From positions 62,001 to 126,000 of the forward strand of contig JADJOT010000003.1 in the NCBI GenBank assembly GCA_016713625.1: DNA of 64,000 bases, in the 5' to 3' direction. This DNA comes from Candidatus Accumulibacter affinis. Lineage in GTDB: Bacteria; Pseudomonadota; Gammaproteobacteria; Burkholderiales; Rhodocyclaceae. The position numbers and the translations under genes are program-made. Below, one piece after another: positions 26,466-34,992 of this stretch (the first letter of the stretch is position 1; every line of letters starts with the position of its first letter). The notes beneath the pieces were generated by a model. It saw only the letters and a list, made by a program, of their open reading frames with translations. It ran no database searches and was not told the DNA's origin.

Positions 26466-26549
26466 TTGGCGGGCGCTATGATCTTGTTCTGGATCACCGC
26501 AGCATGCCAGAAGTGGCCGCCCGAGTCCTCCGCTTTCGCCCCCAGCCGC

Positions 26550-26578
26550 AAAAAAATCAGCCCGGCCGGGCGGGCTCA
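26550..26578 (-). terminator. Terminator of the photolyase gene
   Basis: On the minus strand AGCCCG-CCCGGC-CGGGCT is followed by GATTTTTTT. The stem overlaps the photolyase stop codon at 26576-26578. Confidence 0.75.
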
Positions 26579-28144
26579 GCCATGCTGCTCGACGCCAAGT
26601 TCGACCCCGACCTCGCCACGGCGGATCGACGCCGCACGTTCGATCACCGCCTGCTTTTGCATGTCGGTCAGACGCGCCACGTTCTTCACCTGCAGCGCCA
26701 TGCGCGGGTTCCCGGCCAGCGCCGCTGCATGGCGCATCAGGAAGTCCCAGTAGAGGGTGGTGAACGGGCAGGCGCTGTCGCCACTGCGCTGCGCGGGGTC
26801 GTAACGGCAGCCCTTGCAGTGCGGGCTCATCCGCTGGATGTACTTGCCGGTGGCGATGTAGGGCTTGCTGCCCATCACGCCGCCGTCGGCGTACTGGCTC
26901 ATCCCCAGGGTGTTGGGCAACTCGACCCATTCCACCGCGTCGACGTACACCGCCAGGTACCAGGCGTGAACCTGCTTCGGCTGCACGCCGAGCATCAGCG
27001 CATATAGGCCGGTGACCATCAGTCGCTGGATGTGATTGGCGTAGCCATGCGTGAGTGTCTGCGCCAGCGCGTCGCGCAGGCAGGCCATGTCGGTGGCGCC
27101 AGTCCAGTACCACGCGGGCAGGTCCTGCTGCGCATCGAGCGCGTTGCGTCCCAGATATTCCGGCATCTGGGTCCAATAGATGCCGCGCACGTACTCGCGC
27201 CAGCCGAGGATCTGGCGGACGAAGCCTTCGACGCTGGCCAGCGGTGCATGCCCGTCGCGGTGCGCCGCTTCAGCCGCAGCCACCACCTCGCGCGGGTTCA
27301 GCAGCTTCAGGTTGAGCGCCGCCGCCAGGTGCGCGTGGTACAGCCACGGGTCGCCCGGCCACATCGCATCCTGGTAGCGGCCGAACAGCGGCAGTCGCTC
27401 CTGGGTGAAAGCCTGTAAGGACTGCAAGGCCTGCGCGCGCGTGACGGGCCAGGCGAAACCGTCCAGCAGACCAGGGTGGTGGGCGAAGTGGGTGTTGACC
27501 AGCGCAATCACCTCGCGCGTGACGGCATCGGGCGCGAAGGAAGTGCGCGGCGGCACGGCGCCCGGACCGCCAACGCCGAAGGCCTCGCGGTTATCGGCGT
27601 CGAAGTTCCACTGGCCACCGACCGGCTCGTCGCTTCGCATCAGCACGCGGTGACGCTTGCGTTGCTCGCGATAGAAGTACTCCATGCGCAGGGACTTGCG
27701 GCCTTTGGCATGCGCAGCAAAGTCGCCAATACTGGCGAAGAAATGGCGGTCCTCGCGGATGTCCAGCGACAGCTGGTTAGCCACGGCCACAGCCTTGATC
27801 TCGTGCAGCACGCGCCAGTCGCCCGGGGCGGTCATCACCAGGCGGGCCGGCTTCAGGCGCTGGATGTCGGCGTGCAACTGGGCACCCAGACTGCCGCTGT
27901 TGCCAGGCGCGTCCAGGCGGATGTAGTGCAGCGGGCGGCCGGCGGCTTGCAGGGCGAGCGCGAAGTGGCGCATTGCAGCGAGGAACATCACGGTGCGCGG
28001 CTTGCTCGACCAGACATGGGTCGACTCCTCGACCACCTCGGCCATCCAGACGGCGTCGACACCAGAATCGAAGCCGTCGAATGCTGCGGCTTCGAGATCG
28101 AGCTGGTCGCCCAGCACGACGATCAGAGAACGCAGCTCAGCCAC
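26576..28144 (-). CDS. Cryptochrome/photolyase family protein, iron-sulfur (FeS-BCP/PhrB) type
   Basis: This protein of about 522 residues belongs to the FeS bacterial cryptochrome/photolyase class. The N-terminal Rossmann part starts LIVVLGDQLDLEAAAFDG. The helical FAD-binding part has VEGFVRQILGWREYVRGIYW and QLMVTGLYALMLG-like helices, then DAVEWVELPNTLGMSQYADG. Four candidate [4Fe-4S] cysteines are visible in MACLRD, HCKGC and SACPF. Such enzymes repair (6-4) photoproducts or sense light. The open frame extends to 28324, but GTG 28144 gives the family N-terminus; no clear ribosome-binding site supports either choice. It is divergent from ubiU. Confidence 0.85.
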   Translation of the reverse strand: MAELRSLIVVLGDQLDLEAAAFDGFDSGVDAVWMAEVVEESTHVWSSKPRTVMFLAAMRHFALALQAAGRPLHYIRLDAPGNSGSLGAQLHADIQRLKPARLVMTAPGDWRVLHEIKAVAVANQLSLDIREDRHFFASIGDFAAHAKGRKSLRMEYFYREQRKRHRVLMRSDEPVGGQWNFDADNREAFGVGGPGAVPPRTSFAPDAVTREVIALVNTHFAHHPGLLDGFAWPVTRAQALQSLQAFTQERLPLFGRYQDAMWPGDPWLYHAHLAAALNLKLLNPREVVAAAEAAHRDGHAPLASVEGFVRQILGWREYVRGIYWTQMPEYLGRNALDAQQDLPAWYWTGATDMACLRDALAQTLTHGYANHIQRLMVTGLYALMLGVQPKQVHAWYLAVYVDAVEWVELPNTLGMSQYADGGVMGSKPYIATGKYIQRMSPHCKGCRYDPAQRSGDSACPFTTLYWDFLMRHAAALAGNPRMALQVKNVARLTDMQKQAVIERAASIRRGEVGVELGVEQHG

Positions 28145-28326
28145 GCGATCGAAGAACCCGACTACCAGGTCATCAACGCGGGGTGTGGTATTTGCACTTG
28201 GTTCCAGCGTGGTCAAGCTCCTCGAGCGCGCCTTGACAGGCAACAGAAAGACCACGAATTTGATCACCTTCGTCTCCTGGTCCACTGCCTTGTTCCGTAT
28301 CACTGCCGCGACAATAACCCGCACAA

Positions 28327-28367
28327 TTGACCAGAATCAAGCGCCGTCGGGCAGCGGTGACTATACT
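28327..28367 (+). promoter_or_regulatory. FNR/Anr-type box and -10 element of ubiUVT
   Basis: TTGAC-CAGA-ATCAA (28327-28340) matches the FNR consensus TTGAT-N4-ATCAA at nine of ten defined positions. A -10 box TATACT lies at 28362-28367. With a start near 28374 the box centre is about 40.5 bases upstream, the class II activator position. No -35 hexamer is present, as expected for an activated promoter. Confidence 0.65.
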
Positions 28368-28394
28368 ACTCCGCTTCGCTCGACGAGGTCTTCC

Positions 28395-29408
28395 ATGCGG
28401 CGCCAGAAAGTTCCCCAACTGATTTGTCCTGCCGGCAGCCTGCCAGCACTCAGGGCGGCGGTCGATCACGGTGCCGACGCCGTGTATCTGGGCTATCGCA
28501 ACGACACCAACGCCCGCAATTTTGCCGGCCTGAACTTCGATCAGAAGGCGATGGTCGAGGGTATCCGCTACGCTCAGTCACGCGGCCGCCAGGTGTTGAT
28601 GGCGATCAACACCTTCGCGCAACCCGGCCGTGCCACTGCCTGGCAGCAGGCGGTCGATGGCGCTGCCGATCTCGGCGTCGATGCGGTGATTCTGGCCGAC
28701 GTCGGTCTGCTCGACTACGCCTGCCAGCGCCACCCGGCCCTGCGTCTGCATCTCTCGGTGCAGGGATCGGCAACGAGCTACGAAGCGGTCAATTTCGCTC
28801 ACCGCGAGTTTGGCGTTCGCCGCGCCGTGCTGCCACGCGTGCTGACGCTGGCGCAGGTCGAGACGGTGATCCGCAACACGCCGGTGGAGATCGAGGTGTT
28901 CGGATTTGGCAGTCTGTGCGTGATGAACGAGGGCCGCTGCTGGCTGTCTTCGTACGCCACCGGCGAATCACCGAATACCGTCGGCGCGTGTTCGCCGGCA
29001 AAGTATGTGCAATGGGAGCGATCACCGGGCCAGATGAGCACGCGCCTGAACGGCATCCTGATCGACTCCTTCCGCGACGACGAAGCGGCCGGTTATCCGA
29101 CGCTGTGTAAGGGGCGCTTCGAGGTCGATGGGGAAACCTACTACGCGATGGAAGAACCGACCAGCCTCAACGTCATCGAAATCCTGCCAGAGATTGCCCG
29201 CATCGGTGTCGCGGCGATCAAGGTCGAAGGGCGGCAACGCAGTCCGACCTACGTCGCGCAGGTTACCCGGACCCTGCGCGCTGCGCTCGACGAACTCGCC
29301 AGCAAAGGGCAGCACTTCCACCTCAAACCGGCGTGGCAGGCTGAGCTGGCGCGCCTGTCCGAGGGTAGTCAGGTGACCCTGGGCGCCTACAACCGCCCGT
29401 GGCGATAG
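28395..29408 (+). CDS. ubiU: Ubiquinone anaerobic biosynthesis protein UbiU (peptidase U32 family)
   Basis: The 337-residue U32-family protein starts with LICPAGSLPALRAAVDHGAD. Four cysteines fit the UbiU [4Fe-4S] site (SLCVMNEGRC, GACSPAK, TLCKGR). With UbiV it hydroxylates the ubiquinone ring without oxygen, using prephenate as the oxygen donor in E. coli. The ATG at 28395 has GAGG at proper spacing; the frame is open further upstream but has no support there. ubiV follows after 8 bases. An FNR-type box upstream suggests anaerobic induction. Confidence 0.92.
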   Translation: MRRQKVPQLICPAGSLPALRAAVDHGADAVYLGYRNDTNARNFAGLNFDQKAMVEGIRYAQSRGRQVLMAINTFAQPGRATAWQQAVDGAADLGVDAVILADVGLLDYACQRHPALRLHLSVQGSATSYEAVNFAHREFGVRRAVLPRVLTLAQVETVIRNTPVEIEVFGFGSLCVMNEGRCWLSSYATGESPNTVGACSPAKYVQWERSPGQMSTRLNGILIDSFRDDEAAGYPTLCKGRFEVDGETYYAMEEPTSLNVIEILPEIARIGVAAIKVEGRQRSPTYVAQVTRTLRAALDELASKGQHFHLKPAWQAELARLSEGSQVTLGAYNRPWR

Positions 29409-29416
29409 CGGCCGCC

Positions 29417-30352
29417 ATGAAACTCGCGCTCGGGCCGCTGCTCTACTTCTGGCCAAAACACGAGGTCTTCGAGTTCTATGCTGAAATGGCAGAGAACCCG
29501 GCGATCGACATCATTTATGTCGGAGAGGTGGTCTGTTCGCGCCGCCAGCAGCTTCGCGTCAGCGACTGGCTCAGTCTGGCGCGCGACCTCAACGACGCCG
29601 GCAAGCAGGTCGTCGTTTCGGGGCAGGCGCTGCTCGAATCGGAGAGCGACCTGAAGGCACTGCGTCGCCTGATTGACGAGCTGAGCGAAATCCCGGGCTG
29701 CCAGCTCGAAGCCAACGACCTCGGCGCCGTGAATATCGCTGCCGGGCGTCCTTTTGTCGCCGGGCCGCATCTGAACATCTACAACGAAGCGACGCTGGCG
29801 ACCTTCGTCCGCTATGGCCTGCGCCGCTGGCTGCCACCACTCGAAGCTGACCGCAAATTGATCGACACCCTGCACCGCAGCCGTCCGACCGGCATAGAAA
29901 CCGAAGTCTTCGTTTTCGGCAAACTGCCGCTGGCTTTTTCGGCGCGCTGCTTCACGGCGCGTCGCTACCAGCTCAACAAGGACGACTGCCAGTTCAAGTG
30001 CCTCGACCACCCCGAGGGAATGACGCTGCGCACCCGCGAGGGGCAGCCTTTCCTGACCATCAACGGCATTCAGACGATGTCGGCGCAGACCTGTAATCTT
30101 CTGGCGCAGGTGCCGGATCTGCTGGCGATGGGCGTCGAGGTGATGCGCATCAGTCCGCAGCCAAAGGCGATGGCCGAAATCATCGCCGCTTTCGACGCCG
30201 CCCGTCGTGCGCAACCAGTCGATCCGGACACCTCCGGCTGGGCCAGTGAAGGCCTGGTCGACGGCTACTGGTTTGGCGACGCCGGCATCGTACGGCACCA
30301 GCAGACCGCTTTCACTCACGCGCCTCTCATGGCCAGCCAAGGAATCCGTTGA
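29417..30352 (+). CDS. ubiV: Ubiquinone anaerobic biosynthesis protein UbiV (peptidase U32 family)
   Basis: The 311-residue protein starts KLALGPLLYFWPKHEVFEFY. The UbiV iron-sulfur cysteines are visible: one in EVVCSRRQ and three in the cluster RCFTARRYQLNKDDCQFKC. It forms a heterodimer with UbiU for oxygen-independent hydroxylation. The gene lies 8 bases after ubiU, and its stop shares a base with the ubiT ATG, so all three are one transcript. Confidence 0.92.
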   Translation: MKLALGPLLYFWPKHEVFEFYAEMAENPAIDIIYVGEVVCSRRQQLRVSDWLSLARDLNDAGKQVVVSGQALLESESDLKALRRLIDELSEIPGCQLEANDLGAVNIAAGRPFVAGPHLNIYNEATLATFVRYGLRRWLPPLEADRKLIDTLHRSRPTGIETEVFVFGKLPLAFSARCFTARRYQLNKDDCQFKCLDHPEGMTLRTREGQPFLTINGIQTMSAQTCNLLAQVPDLLAMGVEVMRISPQPKAMAEIIAAFDAARRAQPVDPDTSGWASEGLVDGYWFGDAGIVRHQQTAFTHAPLMASQGIR

Positions 30353-30804
30353 TGACCCAGGGCTTTTCGATTCCCCGTTTCACACTGCCGAGCCTGGTTT
30401 CCGCCATCGGCAGGCAGCTCCCACAATGGCCACATTCGCTGGCGCTGGCGACGGCGCTGAACGCTGCGGCCAGGGTCGGGTTGCTCCCTTCAGAAGACCT
30501 GGCGCAGCTCGAAGGGCGCAGCTTCCTGATCGAAGTGCTCGATGCCGGCGGGCAGGCGTGCTTCTGCTACCGCGGCGGCTGGTTCCGGCCCCTGTTCTCG
30601 GCGCCGGCAGCCCCGGACCTGAGCTTTTGTGCAAATCTCTCGGCCTTCCTGCAACTGCTGGCTCGCCAGGAAGACCCGGACACCCTGTTTTTCAGGCGTG
30701 ACCTGTCGATCGTCGGCGACACCGAGCTGGGACTGCTGATCAAGAACATGCTCGACGCTGTCGAGTGGCCGCAGCTTCCCAAGCTGCCAACCTTTCGCCA
30801 CTGA
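30352..30804 (+). CDS. ubiT: Ubiquinone anaerobic biosynthesis accessory factor UbiT (SCP2 domain)
   Basis: The 150-residue SCP2-type lipid carrier has FLIEVLDAGGQACFCYRGGW and FFRRDLSIVGDTELGLLIKN, the typical core. UbiT is thought to hold polyprenyl intermediates for UbiU/UbiV under anaerobiosis, as UbiJ does aerobically. The ATG overlaps the ubiV stop; a TTG one codon earlier is the alternative. Confidence 0.9.
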   Translation: MTQGFSIPRFTLPSLVSAIGRQLPQWPHSLALATALNAAARVGLLPSEDLAQLEGRSFLIEVLDAGGQACFCYRGGWFRPLFSAPAAPDLSFCANLSAFLQLLARQEDPDTLFFRRDLSIVGDTELGLLIKNMLDAVEWPQLPKLPTFRH

Positions 30805-30825
30805 TTCGGCACGGCCCCAGGCCTG

Positions 30826-31791
30826 ATGGCTCCCCTGCCGGCCGGGCAGGCGCCAGCTCGCCGCACCCTCGTGGAAGGTGTCGCCTGTGCGCTTGGCGCC
30901 GGCCTGCTCTGGGGACTGGTCTTTGTCGTTCCCCTGATGCTGCCGGACTATCCTCCGGCGATGCTTTCGTTTGGCCGCTACCTTGGCTTTGGCGTCATTG
31001 CGCTATTGTTGGCCTGGACCGACCTGCCGCGCCTGCAGCAATTGCAGCGGCAGGACTGGTGGATGGCCCTTGAGCTGGCCTTGCTTGGCAACATCCTCTA
31101 CTACCTTTTTCTTTCGGCGGCGATCCAGCTCGCCGACGCGCCGCTGCCGACGATGCTCATCGGCACGCTACCGATCGTCATCGCCATCGTTGCCAATTTC
31201 GGTAGCGAAGCGCTGCCATGGCGGCGCCTGTTGCCGTCGCTGGTGGTCATAGCGACCGGCATCGCGCTGGTCAATCGCCACGAGCTGGCGCAACTCGATG
31301 CGCAGAGCGGCGCGCGTGACTATTTCCTGGGGGCTTTGCTGGCGCTTGCGGCAGTCTTCGCCTGGACCTGGTACCCGATACGCAATTCCCGTTGGTTGCG
31401 CCGCCGACCGACCCTGACTTCGGGCACCTGGGCCATCGCGCAAGGTCTGGCGACGCTGCCCCTGGCCGCCATTGGCATGCTGTTTGCAAGTTTCTTTTTC
31501 GCGGAGCCAGGCGGCTTCGACTATCCGCTCGGACCACGGCCCTTGCGCTATGTCGGACTGATGCTGACCCTTGGCCTGTGCGCTTCGTGGCTGGGTACGC
31601 TGCTCTGGAACCGCGCCAGCAAGCGCTTGCCCACTGCCCTCGCGGGCCAATTGATTGTTTTCGAAACGCTCGCCGCCTTTGCCTACGCCTTTATCTGGCG
31701 AGGCGCCTTGCCCGGCGGCACAGCCCTGCTCGGCATCGGCCTGCTGGTTGGCGGCGTGATTCTGGGGGTGCGAGCGTTCAGAGCGGTTTGA
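30826..31791 (+). CDS. DMT-superfamily transporter (EamA family)
   Basis: The 321-residue protein has about ten hydrophobic helices in two EamA repeats (about residues 15-145 and 165-318). The first repeat begins ALGAGLLWGLVFVVPLML. The family exports metabolites such as amino acids. The substrate is not predictable from the sequence. It follows ubiT after 21 bases and may be read through from that operon. Its 3' end overlaps a convergent gene by 14 bases. Confidence 0.85.
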   Translation: MAPLPAGQAPARRTLVEGVACALGAGLLWGLVFVVPLMLPDYPPAMLSFGRYLGFGVIALLLAWTDLPRLQQLQRQDWWMALELALLGNILYYLFLSAAIQLADAPLPTMLIGTLPIVIAIVANFGSEALPWRRLLPSLVVIATGIALVNRHELAQLDAQSGARDYFLGALLALAAVFAWTWYPIRNSRWLRRRPTLTSGTWAIAQGLATLPLAAIGMLFASFFFAEPGGFDYPLGPRPLRYVGLMLTLGLCASWLGTLLWNRASKRLPTALAGQLIVFETLAAFAYAFIWRGALPGGTALLGIGLLVGGVILGVRAFRAV

Positions 31792-32215
31792 TGGCACGCA
31801 CTGCCGGGGAATCGGTGAGTCCGTTATCGAGCATGCGTTCGCATTCGACCATTAGCGATCGGCCGACCTCCGACTGGTAGTTCGGATCGAGCGATTCCAT
31901 CATCTCGTGGGCGGCGTACAGGCCCGCTTCCCGAGGGAGGGTCGCCGCGATCTGTCTGGCCAAGTGATCGCTCAGCGCAGATAGATGCCGGCGCTCCTCG
32001 AGCGGCAGGCTGCGCCTGGACCTCGCCAGCCAGTCAGCGCTGAGGCCGACTCCCTGGGCGTCCGGCAGCCACCGGTGGTGCTCGTAGTAAGCTGACAAGC
32101 GTTCAGCGACCAGGGCAAAGATCACTGCAATGCGCATGCCGCGATCCGTCGCTGGCGACGGTGCAGCAGGCTCAGAGCTCACCGGCGGCGGTCGTTCGGG
32201 GGGGTGTTCAAGCAT
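31778..32215 (-). CDS. Hypothetical protein, 145 aa
   Basis: This is a soluble, Arg/Leu-rich and mainly helical protein with a Pro-rich N-terminus. I do not recognise a family. It lies 18 bases downstream of the DUF2914 membrane protein gene on the same strand, so co-transcription is likely. The start is ATG. Its 3' end runs into the EamA gene. A domain search with the central segment containing WLARSRRSLPLEERRHLSA would be the first test. Confidence 0.6.
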   Translation of the reverse strand: MLEHPPERPPPVSSEPAAPSPATDRGMRIAVIFALVAERLSAYYEHHRWLPDAQGVGLSADWLARSRRSLPLEERRHLSALSDHLARQIAATLPREAGLYAAHEMMESLDPNYQSEVGRSLMVECERMLDNGLTDSPAVRAIKPL

Positions 32216-32233
32216 CTCGGCGCGGTCGTTTCC

Positions 32234-33292
32234 CTAAAACTCCCGCAGGAGGGTGTCCTCGGGCAAAGGGGCTCCGCGTTCGACGCGCACCGGCAGGGCC
32301 GCAATCGTTCGACCATCCTGAGTCTCGATGATGAAACGCCAGTCGCCAGGCTGCGGGTTGAGGACCCACGAGTAGCCACGAAAGCCTCGCTCTCGTCCGC
32401 CGGTGCTCTGAAACTGGCGGCGGTAAACCTCGCGCCAGCCGCCGGGATCGCGAACTTCCCAGCGGTGTTGCAGGGCTGCCGTAACGCCGAACGGGGCGAA
32501 TACCGCCGATACCCCGTACAGTTTCTCGCCATCGAGCAGGTGAACCGTGGCTGACTGATCACGCCAGAACTGCCACGGCGCGGCGCTTTCCACCTGCAGA
32601 GCGTAACGATCGCCTTCTTTCAGGAACGTGTGCCCAACCGCCAGGTCCTGTTTGACCAGGGGTACGGGCGCAATCATGTCGAGGTTCCAGGCCAGCACCA
32701 GCGCCCCGGCCAGCAGCCAGGCGGGAAAGATCCGGCCGGGGCGGCCAGGCGACGTGCGCCAGAGGGAGTGGGTCAGGATGACGCCTGCGGCGGTGGAAAC
32801 GTAGAACCATAAAGGGTTCAGGCTGCCGATGGCATGTGGCAGCGCGAAGTTGAAGAGCAGGATGGCATTGAGCGCGAAGAGTGCCCAGATCAGCGTGAAG
32901 CGCTGACCGAAGTACTTGCCGGCAAACTCGTTGGTAACCAGGAGGACGCCAAGGAAGGTCGCCATCAACCAGGTTCCCAGGTGGCCCGAGCTCTTGAAAT
33001 AAAGAATGAACAGTGCCGAAAAAATGCCGCCAAAGAAGAACTGCAGCAGCAGGTAGGGTGCTTGCCAGCGGAGTTCTGCGAAGCGCCGCCGCCAGCCATC
33101 TCCGGCTGCGGGCGCCGACACTTCGCGCGCCTGTCGATGGGCCAGCCAAAGGACCAGCAGGGCGGCTCCCAGCAGGAAAGTGCCCAGGCGCCAGAAATCC
33201 GTGACCTTGACCCGCTGGCCGATGGTCAGGGCATCCCAGACAAAGCCGGCGAGAAACGCGGCCAGGGGGTAGAGGCGCTGCAGAGAGGTCAA
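32234..33292 (-). CDS. DUF2914 domain membrane protein
   Basis: The 352-residue protein has about six to eight hydrophobic helices in the first 205 residues (the first seen as YPLAAFLAGFVWDAL). A soluble C-terminal DUF2914 domain of about 130 residues follows, with the motifs HRWEVRDPGGWREVYRRQF, GGRERGFRGYSW and GDWRFIIET. Function is unknown for the family. The start is TTG at 33292 with only a weak GAAGAGA upstream, so a later start is possible. Confidence 0.75.
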   Translation of the reverse strand: MTSLQRLYPLAAFLAGFVWDALTIGQRVKVTDFWRLGTFLLGAALLVLWLAHRQAREVSAPAAGDGWRRRFAELRWQAPYLLLQFFFGGIFSALFILYFKSSGHLGTWLMATFLGVLLVTNEFAGKYFGQRFTLIWALFALNAILLFNFALPHAIGSLNPLWFYVSTAAGVILTHSLWRTSPGRPGRIFPAWLLAGALVLAWNLDMIAPVPLVKQDLAVGHTFLKEGDRYALQVESAAPWQFWRDQSATVHLLDGEKLYGVSAVFAPFGVTAALQHRWEVRDPGGWREVYRRQFQSTGGRERGFRGYSWVLNPQPGDWRFIIETQDGRTIAALPVRVERGAPLPEDTLLREF

Positions 33293-33348
33293 TCTACTGA
33301 TCTCTTCGGGTAGGGCCTGCCGCAGGGACTTCGACGCACGAGGATTGC

Positions 33349-34026
33349 TCAGCCTTCAATGAATCGGTCGATGAAAGCGGCTATGTCGGCCCTTCCGACA
33401 AAGACGCCATGGTGTCCCTCGCACAGGATGTCGGCGTCCAGGCTCTTCAACTTTCGCAGTGAGGCCTGATAATCGGTCCGGTTCGACAACAGCATCGAAT
33501 GCAGAGGTCCATGCACATCCTGCGCGAAAAGCACGCGCCGGCCCTCGGATTCGACCAGGTAGGCAAGCGATCCCGGGGAATGCCCGGGAATGTGAATGAC
33601 CTCAATCGAGCGACCCTCGAGCACGACACGATCACCGTCACACAGCCGGACATCCACCGTGCACGGGTCAAGATCATCCCCATACCAGAACGCAGCGCTG
33701 ACCATGGGGTCGCCGCTTTCGAGGTAGGTCGCGTCGAGCCCGTGCATCGCCACCCGACAGCCCAATCGGCGTCGAATTTCGGCGCCGCCGCCGCTGTGAT
33801 CGTAGTGGCAATGGGTGAGCAGCAGGTACTGGATCTGCTCGGGAACGACACCGGCCGCCATGATATTCATCAAGAGGCGGTCGGTGGCACGCCCGCAGCC
33901 GGCATCAATCAGAGCTGCCTGGTTCGCGAAATGAACGAGGTAGATCGCCGCGTCGTTGGCATCGGTCAGACCCGGGCCGCCGATCTGGCTGATTTCGGAG
34001 GTAATGGAACAAGCGCTCGGACCCAT
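33349..34026 (-). CDS. MBL-fold metallo-hydrolase
   Basis: The 225-residue protein has a full metallo-beta-lactamase metal site: THCHYDHSGG (residues about 70-79), HIPGHSPGSLAY, the bridging Asp in FAQDVHG, and the last His in CEGHHGV. It resembles small glyoxalase II-like or quorum-type hydrolases; the substrate cannot be named. The ribosome-binding site before the ATG is weak. The preceding 96 bases up to the GNAT gene contain nothing convincing. Confidence 0.85.
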   Translation of the reverse strand: MGPSACSITSEISQIGGPGLTDANDAAIYLVHFANQAALIDAGCGRATDRLLMNIMAAGVVPEQIQYLLLTHCHYDHSGGGAEIRRRLGCRVAMHGLDATYLESGDPMVSAAFWYGDDLDPCTVDVRLCDGDRVVLEGRSIEVIHIPGHSPGSLAYLVESEGRRVLFAQDVHGPLHSMLLSNRTDYQASLRKLKSLDADILCEGHHGVFVGRADIAAFIDRFIEG

Positions 34027-34122
34027 CGTCGGCTAGCGTGCTTCTGCCAGTTCCGCCGCGATGGCGTTGGCGTAGGAAGTTGCCATGGATGATGACATGC
34101 AGGCCGCCAGCAAAGGGGTTTT

Positions 34123-34656
34123 TCAGGCCGTCAGATCGAGTCTGATGCGCACCACGCCGTCCTCCAGCCAACGCTTCATCGGCAGGCCGCTTCCTGCGAA
34201 TACCGAGACCATGGAGCGATTCTCGATCAGCGTCTCGGCGACAAAATGAGTGATGCCGGCTGAACGGGCGATGCATACCAGATGCTGTAGCAACATCGTG
34301 GCCAGGCCCTGCCCCTGGAAGTCTTCCTCGATGAGGAATGAGATTTCCGCTCCGGCGGCTGGATTGGCCGGCACCAGCAGCGCGTAGGAAGCGCCGCCGA
34401 TGATGCGCTCGCCGTTGGGTTCGGCAAGGCACAAGATCAGCCGCACCAGCGATGCGAAATCCACTTCGGTCCAGTCACGCAGTTCGGCCGCTGTCGGTTC
34501 GCCGCGCGCGGCGAAGAAGCGCAGGTAGATGCTGTGCGAATCGAGCTCGTGATAGGCGGCGAGAATCTCCTGCTGGTCTTTGCCGTGGATCGCTCGCACG
34601 ACGACCGGGCGGCCGTCTCGCAGTGTTTCGTCCACCTGGTAGTGGCTTGGGTCCAT
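34123..34656 (-). CDS. GNAT-family N-acetyltransferase
   Basis: This protein of about 177 residues has the GNAT core: DGRPVVVRAIHGKDQQEIL at the start, an ISFLIEEDFQGQGLATMLLQ acetyl-CoA loop (variant of QxxGxG/A), and a following helix LVCIARSAGI. The frame is open to 34797. ATG 34656 is preferred because AGGGA lies 11 bases upstream; ATG 34668 is the alternative. The GNAT domain resembles those in Pat-type lysine acetyltransferases, but no CoA-binding domain is attached. Target unknown. Confidence 0.75.
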   Translation of the reverse strand: MDPSHYQVDETLRDGRPVVVRAIHGKDQQEILAAYHELDSHSIYLRFFAARGEPTAAELRDWTEVDFASLVRLILCLAEPNGERIIGGASYALLVPANPAAGAEISFLIEEDFQGQGLATMLLQHLVCIARSAGITHFVAETLIENRSMVSVFAGSGLPMKRWLEDGVVRIRLDLTA

Positions 34657-34668
34657 GATGTGGAACAT

Positions 34669-34992
34669 CCCTGTAGTTGCAAGCTGCTCGCGCGCAGCGC
34701 ACGAACAGTCCACGCACAATCGGAGCACAGCGACTTTGCCATGTCTGCATGGGTTAATCAACACAATCTGTCGGCCACGGGCGTGCAGGCGGCACATCCC
34801 GCGATGGGGTCGAGGGGGTCAGGTGGTGAACGCGGCTTTCCGTCGGGAGCACACCCGTTGCGGCGTGGCAGCGGCCAGCTTGTGGCGAAGCGGGGGCACC
34901 AGACGGCAGCCTCGATTGACAGCCTGGACTGCGACAACCGATACTGTTGCGCAGATCTCCGTAGCGCTTCTTCGCGAAAACTCAGGTACCCA
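34669..34992 (+). promoter_or_regulatory. Divergent GNAT-SulP intergenic region with a sigma-70 promoter
   Basis: TTGACA at 34916-34921 and GATACT at 34940-34945, 18 bases apart, form a good promoter for the SulP gene, with a leader of about 40 bases. The rest of this 324-base stretch shows no gene I can support; the open frames here are antisense or upstream extensions. Confidence 0.55.

Noticed and set aside
26466..27176. Upstream extension of the helicase frame
   Set aside because: It is read through the photolyase gene on the same strand in another frame and has no helicase similarity. Only the part from 26465 downward is helicase-derived.
27476..28330. Plus-strand frame of 284 codons over the photolyase
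   Set aside because: Antisense to the photolyase N-terminal half. Residue composition is typical of a shadow frame.
34033..34098. Small ORF of 21 codons between GNAT and MBL genes
   Set aside because: It has an ATG and a stop but no convincing ribosome-binding site or similarity. Too short to support.
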